NCBI GenBank assembly: GCA_016858145.1
Contig: JAEHOE010000042.1
Coordinates: 62,001-126,000, forward strand
From: Edaphochlamys debaryana
Lineage: Eukaryota > Chlorophyta > Chlorophyceae > Chlamydomonadales
Direction: 5' to 3'
Length of the DNA: 64,000 nt
The notes beneath the pieces were generated by a model. That model saw only the letters and a program-made list of their open reading frames with translations. It made no database searches and was not told where the DNA came from. The translations under genes and the position numbers were made by a program. Position 1 is the first letter of the stretch, and the number at the start of each line of letters is the position of its first letter. Below, in pieces: positions 11,444 through 25,200 of this stretch.

Positions 11444-14400
11444 TTAAACTTGTGACGCACCATCATGGGGTGAGTCAACTTGCCCCAGCTCCGCCTGCTG
11501 CCACGGCTGCAACCCCTCCTCATCCCCTATGCTTGCAGAGTACCCATCCGTGAGCCCTCCATCCTCCTCCCCGCCCTCGCTCCGCACCAGCTCCCCGGGC
11601 TGGCTCCGCGGCACCGCCGGCTGCAGGTGCGACTGCGGCCGATTTCGGTCCCTTAGCAGCCTCTCCAGTCGCTGCATCACGGCTCGCTCCGTACCAGATC
11701 CAGATCTCATACCGGCTCGCGGCAGCCGCTCCCTCAGCCCCCGCTCAAGCGCAAGGCCCGCCGCCTCCACCGCCGCCGGGTCTCGCTGCAGGCCGGGGTA
11801 CCCGGCAGTGCTGGAGCCCACGCGCAGGCGGCTGACCTGCACCCGCGCCGCCGTGGCGGAGCCGGCCCGCGGCGTCGACCCAGGCGACGCTCCGTCTTCG
11901 CTCCGCAGCGTGAACGACAGCGGCGGCAGGCCGGCGGCGGTGGCGGAGGCGAGGCGGAGCGCAGCGGCGGTGAAGGACGGCTGCGTGGGGCTGAGCGCAG
12001 GCGGCGGAAGTTGGTCGAACCGCCGCTGCAGCCGCCGCCGGATGCCCCAGCCGCGGTGCGCCTGCTCGGCAGCCGGGCTGTGGGGGCTCCGGCCTCCCGC
12101 CAGCAGGCTGCCGGCAGAGGGGGGCCGGGCGCCCTGCCGCGTGCCGGGGTCGGCCGGGCTGCGTGGCGTTCCCTCGGACTGCTCCCCGGAGCCAGTCCCC
12201 CAGCGGCCGGCCGCATCCGCTGCCCCGGCCGCGATCGCGAGGGGCCGCAACAGGCCGCCCGCCGCGCGCGCCAGTGCGGCGGCGGCAGCTGAGAGGGGCT
12301 TGACCGTGGCGCCAGGGCCGCCGCTGGAGGCTCCCGCAGCCGAGACGGGTGTGGCGGCAATGTCTGAGGACCCGGCCGTCGTGGCGGGGGCCCCCGGGGA
12401 AGAGGCGGGGAAGCCTGGCGAGGCGGGGAGGGCGGCCGGGGAGGAGACGGCGGCCGAGGGTGACGCTAGGCCGGAGGCTGGGCGCAGGACCGCCAGCCGC
12501 AGCGGGGCCGGGTGCACGAGCGGCGGCTGGAAGGGCGCAAACGGCGACCGGGGCGTGGGCGGCGAGGCCTCCGCTGTGGCAGGCGCCATACCGGGTCCGT
12601 AGTAGCGTGGCGTGGCCGCTTGCGAGCCAGGCAGCGATGCGAGCGCAGCGGCCTCCGCCCTGTCCGGCTCAAGCGGGGCTGACGGCGCGAACACGCCGAG
12701 GTCAATCGTCCGACGCATGAGGTTCCGCCGGCGCTCAGGCGGCGCCGCCGCCAGCTCCTCCGCCAGGCGCTCCAACAGGCATACTACGCCCATCTGGACC
12801 TCCCGTGCCGCCGCGAGCTGCCTTGACATGTCCTCCGCCGCCGCCAGGAGGCTCAGCGTAGCCGACACCAGAGCGGCCGTGGGTGCCTCGGCCTCCACGC
12901 CCTGGCCCTGTCCCTGGCCCTGGCCCTCGCCGCCCTCGCCGTCGCCGTCGCTTGCGGGCGTGACTTCCTCCGTAGCGTGTGGTGCTGGGAGTGCAGCTGC
13001 GGGGCTCTTGGGCAGAGCCACCGCCGCTGCTGACGCCGCCGTCGCCGTCGCGACCGCGGCACTAAAGGGGCGTCTGTGCACCAGCCGTGCGAGGGCGGAC
13101 ATGGGTGAGCCACTGGCAGCCCGGGCCCCGCTCTTCCGTCGGCCCCGACGACCGCTCGAGCAAGGGCTGAGGCCGGGGCTGAGGCTGCTTGCAGTGCTCC
13201 CAATTTCCAGCGCTATGGTAGCCGCATCAGGCTTCAGCGCCAGCGAAAGCAATGGCCCCTGCGGCTCCTCAATTTGGGCTGCGGCCTCGCCAGAAGGCAG
13301 GCCGCCGCGGCGGCGAGAGGACCTGGACCGAAGCGGCGACCAGGGCCGGCGCCTCGACGGCGTGCCTGAGTCAACGGCCTCCGCCTCGCCTTTCCGCAAG
13401 AGCCCAATCGCCACCGTGCTATGGCTGCTACTGCGCTCCCTGCTACCCGCTGGGGCCCCCGCCCCGGCCTGTTCGCCATCGGTGGCGGCGGCGGCGGGAG
13501 CGGCTCCGTCTCCGGGGCCTGGCAAGCGAGGCCGCCGCGGGGAAGCGAGGTCCAGGCTGTCGAGGAGCTTGCGGCTGACGGCCGGCGGCGGCGCGGCGTC
13601 AAAGCCAGCAGCAGCCGCAGCGGCGGGGGCGGGCGCAGGCCGGGCGGCGGCGGTGACGAAGGCCGTGGCGACGGCTGACCCCTCGGACCCCGCAGGCGCG
13701 CCGCTGGAACCGGGCGACGCCTGGCGCGCGGGACCCGCCGCCGCCGCCGCCGCAGCTGCTGCACAGCCGCTGCTGCCACTCGCGCCGCCGCTCCGGCTAC
13801 TGCCGGACCCTGCGCCGGTAGCATTATGGGCGGCGCCCGACCCGCCCTCGACGACTAGAGCCACCGCAGGTGCATCCACCGGCGGTCCCACGGGCGCTGT
13901 TGCGTTGGGTGCCTGCACCAGAGGCACCACAGAGTCGGCCGAGGGCCGGCCCGATGACGGCACCGCCACGCGCCAGTGCGAGGGCAGACGGCGGCGGAAG
14001 GCCGCTGCCGCCGCCGCCAGGACCCAGGCGCCACGCGGCAACGACACATCCGCGGCGGTCTGGGGCAAGGGCGCTGGAGGCAGCTGCGGCCCTTCCGAGA
14101 TACCCGCACCAGCGCCCGGAGCCGTCAACGCCTCGGGAGATGGGCCCGGCTGTGCCAAGGCCGGAGCCTTGGGTGCGGTGGCCATGGCAGCTGCGCGTGC
14201 CCACAGCCCTGGCCTTGGGGCGGTCTGCGGCGCAGGGGCCTCGAGGGGCTGTGCTGCTTGGGCTGCAAGCGCTGGAGCCACACGAGACCAAAGGCCCCGC
14301 TTGGCTGATGATGCCGCCGAAGGCCCCGGCGGCGGCTTGGGCGCTTCTGCGGCGGCTGCCGCGTCTTGCGCGTCAGAGGCAGCCGCGGCCGCCCTGGCGG

Positions 14401-16218
14401 CGGCGGCTCGACGCCAGCGCGTCATAGCTGCAGCGGACGCAGCGGCCTCGCTGAGCCCCGGCGGGGCCTCCTCTGTCGCCGCCGCCGCGTCCCTTGGCTG
14501 AACAGGCCTCACCAGCCGCCCCTGCTTGGCGCGCAGGTACGCGGCCTGCGCCGCTCGCATCGCCTCCATCTGTACGACAGTACGGCGCGTGGCCGATCCG
14601 CCGCCCTTGCCGTTGTTCAGGCTGGCGGCGGCGGCGGTAGCCGCCGCCGCCGCCCTGGCAGCCGCCACCTCCTCCACCGTCCGGCCTTCGCTGGCCCTCG
14701 CGTTGCTGGTGCGGCCGCCGCTGAACCGCTCCTGCTCGTGCTCTCCTCCGCCTCCGCCGCCTCCGCCTCCGCCGCCTCCGCCTCCGCCGCCGTCATCAGC
14801 GGCGCCTGGGCCCGCGCCTGGCGTCCGGCGGCTTGACAGCCGGCTGGTCTGAGTTTCTAGCTGCCGGCTCTTGGTGCTGGTGCTTGGGGCCAGGTTGCGG
14901 GTGGACGCGCCGTCCCTGGACCCGGTGGGGAGCAGCCGCCTGCTGCTGGACTTGGCTCTCTCTCCGTGCGGCGGAAGAGTGAACGCCAGCGGTTCAATGA
15001 TGCCGGCGGGGAGCATCAGCGACGGCGCGAAGGCCTTTGACGAGGCGCCGGTGGCCAGGAGGGCCGTGGAGATGACTCGCTGCGAGGTCGTGCCGCGGCT
15101 GACGGGGGTGGAGCGCATGAAGGGGGCCATGGCGCTCTGGGCCGTGCCGGGGCCGGACGTGCGATCGTCCGCCGCATCCGACACCGTGACACCGTAGCGC
15201 TTGGCTAGCCTGTGGGTCAGGGCACAACGGCAACAAGTGAGGGCGGACATGGCACGGAAGACTGGCATCTGAAACGTGTAGAGCCGCGCTGGGCACTGCG
15301 TGTAAGGGGCTGGAGGCTTCCCACGACCGCCCCTCACCTTTCCATGGTGCGGGCGACCGCTTGCACCGCCTTGACTGCTTCCTCGGGGTCCTCAGCGCCA
15401 CCGGCGGCGGCCCCAGCTGCCCCCTCCGCGTGCGATGCCCCCGCTGCCGTTGCCCCTGCGGCCGCCGCCGCCGCCGTCGCGCCCGCAAACACGCTGAGCA
15501 GCCGCCGACTGCCGGAGCCGCCACGGGTCGGGGCGCCGGCATTGGGCCCGCCTCCGCCGGCCGTCACCGCCGCCGCCATGACGCTGCGCCACTTGCCGCC
15601 CGCGACCGGGGCGCTCGCCCTTTCTGCTCCCAGCGGCGCTCCTGAGACACGGTCCTCTGGGATTGCGGCTGAGCCCGGCTCCTCTGCCACCTCACGGACG
15701 GACGCCATGTGACTGCCCAAATGCGCCCAGCTGTTGCCTACGGGCATGGTCCCGCCTGAAGCAGCAGCAGCCGGCGCAGGGCCGGCGCCACCCGCTGGGC
15801 CCGTGATGCTGCTGTCGCTCCTGAGCATGCTCAGGCCCTCGGCCCCGCCGCCGGCCGTCGCGGCCGGAAGCGAGCCCAGGGCGCTGAGGTGCCCTCCGGG
15901 TGCCGGGTGGACTTGGGACGTCGTGGGCGAGAGTACCTCCTCGAGCATCTCGATAGTGAGGCCTCGCGATACCTTGTTTGAGAGCATAGCGGAAAGGAGC
16001 TTTCTAGAGGTGGTAGATGTGCGACCGAAGACGGGTGGGCCCGCGTCGCCACCGGCGGGTCCGGCGCTGCCAGGGCTGTTGAGCTGCAGACCGGCGGAGC
16101 GCCCGAGGGAGGTACGAGAAGGCCCGGCCGAAAGCGCCGCCCAGCCCTGGAGCGACTTTTGGGAGAGGCGCTGCATGGGGCAAGAGCGGTGGCGCCACAC
16201 ACTGTCAGGACTCCACAC
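11444..16218 (-). other. Cytosolic low-complexity tail of the giant channel
   Basis: The last two exons (15338-16218 and 11444-15209) encode about 1,550 residues with no predicted membrane segment. They are dominated by Ala, Gly, Ser, Pro and scattered Arg, including many poly-Ala stretches. A few less biased islands occur, such as SRGLTIEMLEEVLSP, LAKRYGVTVSDAAD and the final LERLLRDRNRPQ region. This end should be inside the cell, after S6. No EF-hand or clear coiled coil was recognised, unlike animal PKD2 tails. Confidence 0.6.
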
Positions 16219-19200
16219 CTGATGGCCGCTTCCCTCGACGCATGGTACGCGTACAGCACTCCGTCAGTGAGATGATTGGCGTTCAAAAGAATACCCCTGC
16301 TCCCTGTGCCCTAACCTGCAGTCTGTCGACCAGCGAGCTGCGCCGCAGTCGGTGCACCTTGGGCGTCAGGCGCCGGAGGGCCTCCAGCAGTGCCGTCGAC
16401 GAGGGCGCGCGCCGGAACAGCCTTTGGCCCATGGACCTGAAGATGAGGGCCAGGTCCTGTGGCACGCCGGGCGCACCTCTGCGGTCACGGAGGGGGCCGA
16501 CGCGCGTGTGAGCACGGGGGACTCGAGGTCTGCAGCTAGGACCAGACGACCGGGACGAAGAGGATATGGGTGCAGAACCCCAGGTCGACCAAGCTTCTGA
16601 GCAGGGACTGTGCAGGCCCATCACAGGCCCACCACATGCCCTCTCGGCGATCCCACCGCCCTGTCCGCTCCCCCATGCGCTCACTCGACCGCCCAGGTGG
16701 TGCAGTAGAAGTTCCACGCCAGGATGGCCAGCACCATGGTGAAGACCACCAGCAGCAGGAAGGGCGCCAGCACGGCCACGAAGAAGGCCAGCGCCGCCTC
16801 CGCCGCGTTGGCGTAGTCCTGCACGCTGGAGCCGCGGATCTCCTGCACGTGCGACAACGGATTGTGATTTCGGTCGGGGGATGAAGCAGGGGGGGGGAGT
16901 GAAGCAGGGGGCCAGGGCTGGCGGACGGGGCAGAGCTGTGCCCCCAGGCGGCCACGGATTGCAGCCTCTGTCGCCAGCCCCTCGCCTAGTGGGGCGCCGC
17001 ACCCACCGATAGCGCCTCTCGCGCCTCGCTCTGCACGGTGCCCTGGATGGCGATGTCCACCATGAGCTTGGCGGCGTCGGGAATGCTGTGCACCACGCCC
17101 ACCCGGTCTCCGAAGCCAATGGAAGCTGCGCGCGACGCAAGGCACAGCAAGCAGACAGGCCCGTGAGGACCGAGGGCCAAGGCATGCATGGGCGCTTGCA
17201 AGAACGGTGGCTCAATGAAGGAGCTGGCTGCAGCGCGCTCTGCCTTGCCGCTTCCCTGCCCTGCCCTCTGGAGCCTCCCTTGGGCCTCCCGGGTCCCGGC
17301 CTGCCTCAGAAGACCCAGCCTGATGCGCCACAGTGCACCATCTACGGGCGCCAGCACACCTGGTAAGGGTGACTAGTGCCGTACGTACCGTACTCCGCCC
17401 CCGTTCAGCCCCAACCACGCACCTGCCGCCCCCAGCATGAAGACCAGTGCCACCATGACTAACGCCACGTGGAGCACCTCTGGGATGGACAGCAGCAGCG
17501 TGCCCGTGATGACGGAGAGGCGGGGCTGGAAGGACACGTGGCTCAGCAGCCGTACGACAAGGCACACGAGCACGATGCCCTGGGGCGGAGGGGCGGAGGT
17601 GGTAAGTGAGAAAGGGAATCGCAGGCAGGTAGATAAATTGAACGCTACGTTGGGCGGCAAGCGGCTTGTGAGATCACCATTACCCGTGTACGCCGCGTGC
17701 CGTACGCACCTGGAGCAGGCCGTACCACGTGATGTACGAGGTCATCGTGTCTGCGGTCGCCACCATGTTGCCAGTTGAGACGAGGCCGGAGGAGTCCTCG
17801 GGCAGGGCCCAGCGCCCCTGCTCGCCGGGTCGAGGCAGGGTCGTGGTGTTGCCGGCGCTTAGGGCCGCCGCCAGCATTGCGGCGGCGCTACTGTTGCCCG
17901 CGCCAGTGGCGTTGAACGGGTCTGACGCCTGCACCTCCGCCGCCGCTGCCGCCGGCTCCCGGCGTCGTAGCATGAAGTAGCGGGCTGGCGCGGCGCCTTG
18001 AGCGTCGTACACGTCGTACCTGGCGTGGAAGTTCAGGGCGTGGATACTAGTAAATCTGCTAGCAAGGTGATGACCAGATCCGCTGCAAATGGGACGCGGC
18101 GGTCCATCGGCCGGCTTAATAGCTCGTTTGCATTTCCAGTAACCTGTACCAGCATGCAATTCTCGGACCCACCTGCCCAGGCAACCCCGGCTGCGCTGCC
18201 CTCCGCACCCCCACGCCCCACCTCTCTGCAAAGGCGTTCATGTCGCAGAGCTGGAAGGTGTAGACGCCAAGCACCGCGAGCGCAGCGATCATGGTGCCAC
18301 AGATGAAGAGCTCGAAGACAATCCAGCCTCTGGAGAACATGGCCAGGCGAACCGCCGTCGGGCGAGACCGGTCCGCCATCTCTCTAGCGCGCCATTGCGC
18401 CAGCTGTCGGGTTGACAGAAGCGGGCATGGAGATGAGTGGAGCGGCTCAGTGATTACGCATCAGGGCCCTTGGGAGGAAGGTCGGTGCGGGACGGTGATT
18501 CCCTGGATTGCCCTGGACCGGAACCCGCCAATCACACGACAAAAGCCATGCGAGGTGAGGTGCTTACATGCGGCGGCAGACCAGGGTGCGTGCCGGAGGC
18601 CGGGTCGGGCCCTCGGGTCATGCGTCGGTACATGCGCAGGCTCTGAAAGAGGTCCACCGCTACCAGTCCCACGTAGACCGCGACGAGCAACACCATAAGC
18701 AGGTCGGGCACTCGCTGCCTGGCGGTGGTGCCCTCGGCCTGTGTTGCCGGCAGGCCGTAGATCCGTAGCGCGTTGGAGATCCGCCCGTCGCCCATCCACG
18801 ACAGATCCATCCGTACGTATCCCAGGACCGTCAGGACGGGGTTGTAGACCAGGAGGCGCAGGGAGAGGGTCGAGGTGAGAGCAGGCGAGAGGTAGGCCCC
18901 TTGGGAAAGGTACTCGAGGACCTGAGGGATTTGGAAAGGAGCGGGCATGGCATGACAGAGGCTCTTGGTCATCAGCCGGCACGCACAGTGGCCACGGTCG
19001 GCTGAGCAGCACGGGTTCTGACTGGGGCATGTTAGCAGCACACCGCTCGTAGGGTCTGAACAGGCGGCAGGAACATTCACAAGGGCTACCCATGGCGATA
19101 ACCCTTGCGAAATACGTACCTGCTGCGCTCGCCGCTCGTTGACGCGTGTATCAATCACTATAGGGTAGCCGTCGGGGAAGCCGCGGATGGGAGCATGGAA

Positions 19201-22200
19201 AAAGCCGAACGGGGACCCGCCTGGGCCCAGCTGGGCCCGCGCCAGCGCTGCATCCAGCGCGGCCCGTGCGCTGGCATTTCGGCCTGACGCTGTGTACACG
19301 GACGATAGGACCGCCTCCGTCACGGCAGGCGCCCGCAGGGATGAATTGTAGTATGCAGCTGCGCGGAAGTCCTTTCGGTACAGGGCAGAGCTGGGCATAA
19401 AGACCGGGTCAGTGCCGATGCCGCCCAAGTATCCCGGCGGTATGGACGTTCGGGCCGTGTTGCTGCAGGCGCTGACGAGCCCCGAGTAGCGGGATCGGCA
19501 CGCGGCAGCCGCGCCGCGGCCACCGGAGCCTCGGGTGTCGAACCGCACCGTGAGGTCAAGTGGGTCGCGCCGCGTCTGGTGTAGCAAGAGTCCCACGAGC
19601 ACGTGGTTGGTCGAGCCCTCGCCCACGTGCCGTGACACGTTGCTGTACTGCGTACGGCCGGTGTCGTACAAGGAAGAGGTGACGAGGTAGCCCCGGTAGG
19701 ACTGCAGCGCAGCAAGCAGGGAGGACCGCGGCCCCCGGAGCTCCTCGCCGCCGCCGGTGGAGCCATCGTTGCTGTTGCTCCTACTCCCCCCGCTGCTGCT
19801 GCCGCCACTACCCCCGCTGCCGCCCCCGCTAGTCCCACCGCCGCCTCCGCCGCCGCCACTACCAGTTGCTGCCAGCCTCCGTCGCCTGTCATGTAAGCCG
19901 TTCCCGCCAAAGCTGAAGCCCTTGCCGCCAACACCACCAGGACCACCGCCAAACTGCAGCCGGCGTCTGCGGCTGTCTGGTGAAGGGGGCGACGGCGGGC
20001 TGGGCGGCCGCGGCGGGGGGCTGCCAGGCCCCAGCGAGGCGCTCCCAGTGGCGAAACGGTAGACCGCGCCGTCACCCTGGCGCTTGTCCAGGCACAGGGC
20101 GTAGGCTGCGATCTGGTCTACTCCGTAGAGTTCCAGCGCCGTGCTGGAGTTGAGGCTCGAGGAGTCGAGCCCTTCCGCCAGGCCGACCAGTGTCGCGTTG
20201 AGGACAGAGTTGGTCAGCTGGTACAGGGCTGTGGTCACGAGCGCCGCTAGCGCCCCCACGGCCTGCCGGTTGACTCCCTGATGGGCGGGACACACGGCGG
20301 AGGGCACACGGGCATGAAGGCGTACGGTGGTCGTGAGTCAAGCCGGATGTCCGGCGCACAGCGGTACATGCCCGTTCTACGCAGGTAATCAAACCCGCTT
20401 TGAATAGTTTGCGCGACAGCGTGCCGCTTTGTACCACGCTTCCCACCGCCCACCTGTGCTGCCAGCGTCAGTTCCAGCAGCCTCGAGGCCTCCGCCGCCT
20501 TGGCCAACACCGTCGCCACCGACGCGTGCGCAGCGTCCCGGAGGCCCCCGATGGCAAGCGCGTATGCGTCATCCGTCGCATCGAACCGGTTGCCGTACAG
20601 TGCCGTACTTGTGTTAGCGGCCACGATCGTGACTTCAACAGCTCCAAGGGCGTCGGTGACGTCCAGTAGAGCACCGGAGATCGCAGCCAGGGCCAGGGCC
20701 GTACCGTCGACCGGCGGCGTAAGGCAGGAGGCCGTCGGCGGCGCGTAGCTCGTGATCTGCCCTGCGCCTGCCCCGGTGGATGCGTTGGTGCTGGCGGTGA
20801 GGTTGGCTGTGGGCAGGCGCAGAGCCTCCAGCCCACAGGTCGACGTATCGTTTGGGGACGCAGGAGCCGCCTCCGTCAAGCCGCGCCGCTGGTCCCACGT
20901 GCCGCCGAGCTGCAGGTACCCAAGGGCAGCGTCCAGCCGGTGAGACGCGCGGCCCAACGCACCGCTGCCCACGTCCGAGCCTGTCGCTTCTGGGGCGGCT
21001 CCGGGCGGCACCAGTATCGGTCCGTCCGACTGCGACAGTCCCAGGAGCGCTCTCTCTAAGGCCTGGCGGCGGCGGCGGCGGCGCGATCCGGATGGCTCAG
21101 CGCCGGCGTTGCTTCCGCTGCTGCTCAGCAGATCAGAAGAGGCCACGCTGAGACGGAGTGACAAGACGACGACGGCTGTCGTCCAGTCCTGTGACGTTGC
21201 CACCGCCACCTCTGCTGATAGGACCTGGACCTGCCGTACGCGCTCAGGGGCAATGCCGTACGCTGGTGCCAGCTTCAGCGCCTCCGCCAGAGCCGTCCCG
21301 CTGTCGCCGCGAACCGCCGCCACGAAGGCAGCGGCGGCAGCTGTCGCGTTGCCGGCGCCTGGCAGGGGGCCGAAGGTCACGTTGGCCCCAACGACCACCT
21401 CCGCCAGGGCCTCGACCGTCAGCTGGAGATCTGCCGTGGATGTACGGCCCTCGTCATCAGTCACCGAGTAGCGTAGCGTGTAGTTGCCGGGCAAGCACGT
21501 GCCGTCCGTAAGGTCCCCCGGGCTGCAGCGATAGCACCCTCTGGCGTCTTCGCTGTCAGTACCGTCACCACTTGTCGTCAGACCATCCTCGAAACCTGTA
21601 TCGCCAGCGGCGCTTGGCAGCAGCTGGCGGCAGGGGCTGACGTCAGCAGCCGTGACGTTGGCAGACAGGTCCAGCACCGCCGCTGCGTCTGTTGCAATGG
21701 CGGCGCAGCGGCCCGCCAGGCCCTCCGAGACCGACCCACACGCGGCCAGGCTGACTGGCGCCGGCCGCCGGTAAGCAAGCGCCATGCTCCTGCCTCCCCC
21801 CACAGCGCCGCCCACAGTCCCGTTGCCTGCTCCCAGGCTCGGCAATAGCACCAGCCGTGGGCTTGAGCTGCTATCGCCGGTGGTGGCGGCAACGAGCGCC
21901 TTTCGAGAGTCGCACGTCATGTTGACGCAGAGCCCGTCGCAGTAGCTCTGGCCCGTGCTACAGCCCGCGATCTGGATCACGCGCTCGACGGTTGCGTTGG
22001 CGCCCCGGCTGTCGTACACTGCCAGGACGAGCCGTAGTACCGCCCCTGGTCCACGTGTCTCTGTACGGATGCCGCAGTCAGCGATGGACTTGACGGCTGG
22101 CGCGTGGTCGAGGCATCCCGTGGCCGCACAGCCGGGCGGGGGACACAGCACAACCCTCGAGGTCAGGTTGGTAACCTGCGCGTCAGCTGCAGTGGCACCC

Positions 22201-25200
22201 GGCTCGCAGGGCAGCCGTGCGGTGGATGGCTGGCCTCTAGCGCACCACAGATACGGCAACCCGGGCGGCATGAGGACGGGATCCATGGCATTGGGGTTGG
22301 GAAGCAGGGCGATGCTGGGCGGCGCTAGACCGCCGCTAGTGGTGCCAGCTACGCTGCTGGTGGTTGATGCAGCAACAGCTCCGGTCCCGAGGTCGGAAGC
22401 GCAGACGTCATCGGCATCGGCGCAAGTCCCATCGTCGCAGGTTCGGCCGCTGCAAACCGCCACGACTCGGACCGTCCGCACGGTGGTGACGCGGGCGCCG
22501 TCCAGTCCGTATGGCAGCAAGAAGGTGATGTTGTACGACCGTACGACGTTCGTGTCAATGGCGCAGTACGACAGCCCGACGAGCTGGAGCGGCTGGGGGT
22601 CCTGTGGGGCCGGAGCGAATTGCACGAGGATTGGCAGGTAGGCATCTGGCGACTCCAGGTTCTACACGGCGAGGTATTGCTGCATGCATGCATGCCAGCC
22701 AAACCAACCCCGCGCACGGCTTATTACTCTTTCCGCAAAGCTCAACCTCCGGGCACTAAGCAGCACTCTTGTGCGCCGGGGAGGGCCGTTCCCATAAGCA
22801 AGGGGGCCCGACACATTCGACGCCCGCCAAAGCGTCCACCGCCCCCGCTCACCTGAACGCCCTCCGCGCAGGCCAGCACGTGGCCGTTCAGATCTCCGTA
22901 CACCGAGCGGTTACTGGACCCCGTGGCTCCAAGATCGCAGCCCACGTCATCCGTACAGCCCCAAGTGTACCGCCCGTGCTGCAGGACAGTGACTGTCTCC
23001 GGGCCGTTAAGGCTCAGAAGTGGCGGCTCAGCTTCAGCGCCCGCGCTATCCTCATCACTGCCTCCGCTGTCGCTACCTGGGGCCAGGCTCTGCAGCCCGG
23101 CAGCGCAGATGCCCTCAACGCTGCATCCCATGTAGGGCCCGCTGGGGTCCTCGGGGTTCGGGCAGGGTATGGTGTCCCTTGAACACTCCACCACCAGCAA
23201 ACGCACTGCCTTGGGCGCGGGCAGAAGGGCGTTATCGATAACGGAGTAGGAGAGAACGTAGGGCGTGTCGGGACGGGTCGGGCGCTTGGTGTCAATGGGC
23301 CGGCTTGGCTCAATATCGAGGACGATGCGGTCGGTTATGTCGGTGGTGGTTGGCGGTTGGCCGGGGAAACCGTCCTGCCAGTCCGTGGCGGTTGCGCCGG
23401 GGTCCGTGTACGTTGTACCAACGGTCACGTAGGTGATGACTCGGATGGGCCCGCCGTGGGAGTTGACAGAGGGGCTGGAGGGTTCGGCAAAGAGCGAGCT
23501 CCGTAGGCCCTCGCCATCCAACAACAGGGAGATCTGCGGTGGGATGTTGTCTGGCGGGCGGGCCGGCGGCACGGGCTGGACCTCTCCCACCCCCTCCGTG
23601 CCGTCAAGAGGCGGGGGAAAGAGAGCGCCCAGGGAGCAGTCTCCGTAGACGCTGCACGTACCCGTCTCCCAGCACCTCCGCTCGCCGCTCTCGGCGCAGC
23701 TGTCGACCACGGACACGCGCCGCAACGCCACTGCGGTGTTGCCGGCGCGGTCGGTGGCTAGGTAGGAGAGCACGTAGGGCGAGGCCGGGGGTGTTACGGA
23801 GCTGGTGTTGAGGGGCGGTCCCAAGGGGCCCACGTCCACCGGCACGCGGCCGTCCACGTCATCTACCGCGTAGGCGCCTGCAGGGCAGTCCAAGGCGCCA
23901 GGTCTCAGACAAAACGTCAAAAGGCGCTTAGGGACGGTGCGCTACCGTTTACCACCGCTCTGGACAAGTACTGATACCAGTACGGGTGCACACATACATG
24001 AGATGGGTTGGAGGTCTCAGCATGGTGAGGCAGTGGCGGCCTGATCAACTCACCTGGCTCAATGTAAGGCGAAAAGACCTCCACGGAAACGTCGGACAGC
24101 CCCACGAGCACAATGGTGGGGCTCGTCGTGTCGTTGGTCCCTGCGTCGCCCTGCACGGCCGCTAGCCAGTCACTCGGTACCAGGGCTGCGGGGGCCCAGG
24201 GCGGTGGAGCGGCAGGCGGCGGCCCAGCGAACAGCTCTGCCAAGGTCTTAGGCGGCCGGGGCGAGGGCGGGGACGGCGGCAGCGGCGGTGAAGGAGGGGA
24301 CGGAGGAGGGCGTGGGGGTGGCGCGGTCGGCGGGCGCATGGGGAACTGGAGCGCGGGAGGCGAGTTGGGTTGCGTCTCTGTCTGGAGCTCCGAAGGCGGC
24401 GGTGTGGACGGTGACGGGCCCAGGGAGGGTGGGAGGAGGGGGACGAGGAGAGGAGAAGGCGGTGCGGGCGGGGGCACGCCTGGTTGGGGGGCAGGTGACG
24501 GGGGCTCTGGCACTGGGGGCGAGGGAAAGGATGGTTGGGGAGACGGTGGCGGAAGCGGTGACGGTAGAGGCGGTGAGGGTCTACCAGGCTCCAGCCGCGG
24601 TCCGGGCCCTAGCGGTGGAGGGGAGAAGTTGGAGGCTGGCGGCGCCGCGATGATCTCAACCGCCGCTGACGTGATGCCGTACTTCACAATGTACGGCTCG
24701 TCGAGCCGAATCATGGGTTCGAAAGCAAACGCCTCCGTCGCTAACACAAGAGCCGGCCTGGATTCGGACCTTGACGGAAACAGGTTGGCAACCACCACCA
24801 CGCTTCCTGGTGAAACGGACACAAGGTCACAGGACCCTGCGCCTGTGGCTGAAACCAAAGCTGCCTCAGTGTCTGACCTGAAGCTCTCAAGCGTCGCCGA
24901 GACCAACGCGAAGTCAACGCCGGTCAATGCTGCCCTCATCTGCACCGGTTCAGGAGCAGGCGATGCCGGAGGGGTAGACGGTGGCGGGGATGCGGGAGGC
25001 GTCGGAGCGGAGGAGGGCAGTGGAGACGGAGCTGGGGACGGTGGGAGTGGCTGAGCCGGGAGACGCGGCGGGGTAGGCGCTAAGAACGGCGGCAGTGGAG
25101 GACCCGGGGGGACAGCTGGTCTAGGAGCGGGAGACGGAAGGGGAGAAGCCGAGGGCGGTGAGGGCGGAGGGGGAGGCCCTGCCACGGGCTCCGGGGCCGG

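Noticed and set aside
12612..14501. Plus-strand frame of 629 codons
   Set aside because: It is antisense to the channel's Ala/Gly-rich tail exon, whose frame is fixed by the upstream splice joins.
18568..20277. GPS/GAIN autoproteolysis site before the channel
   Set aside because: No His-Leu/Ser-type cleavage motif with flanking cysteines was seen between the Ig-like modules and the channel.
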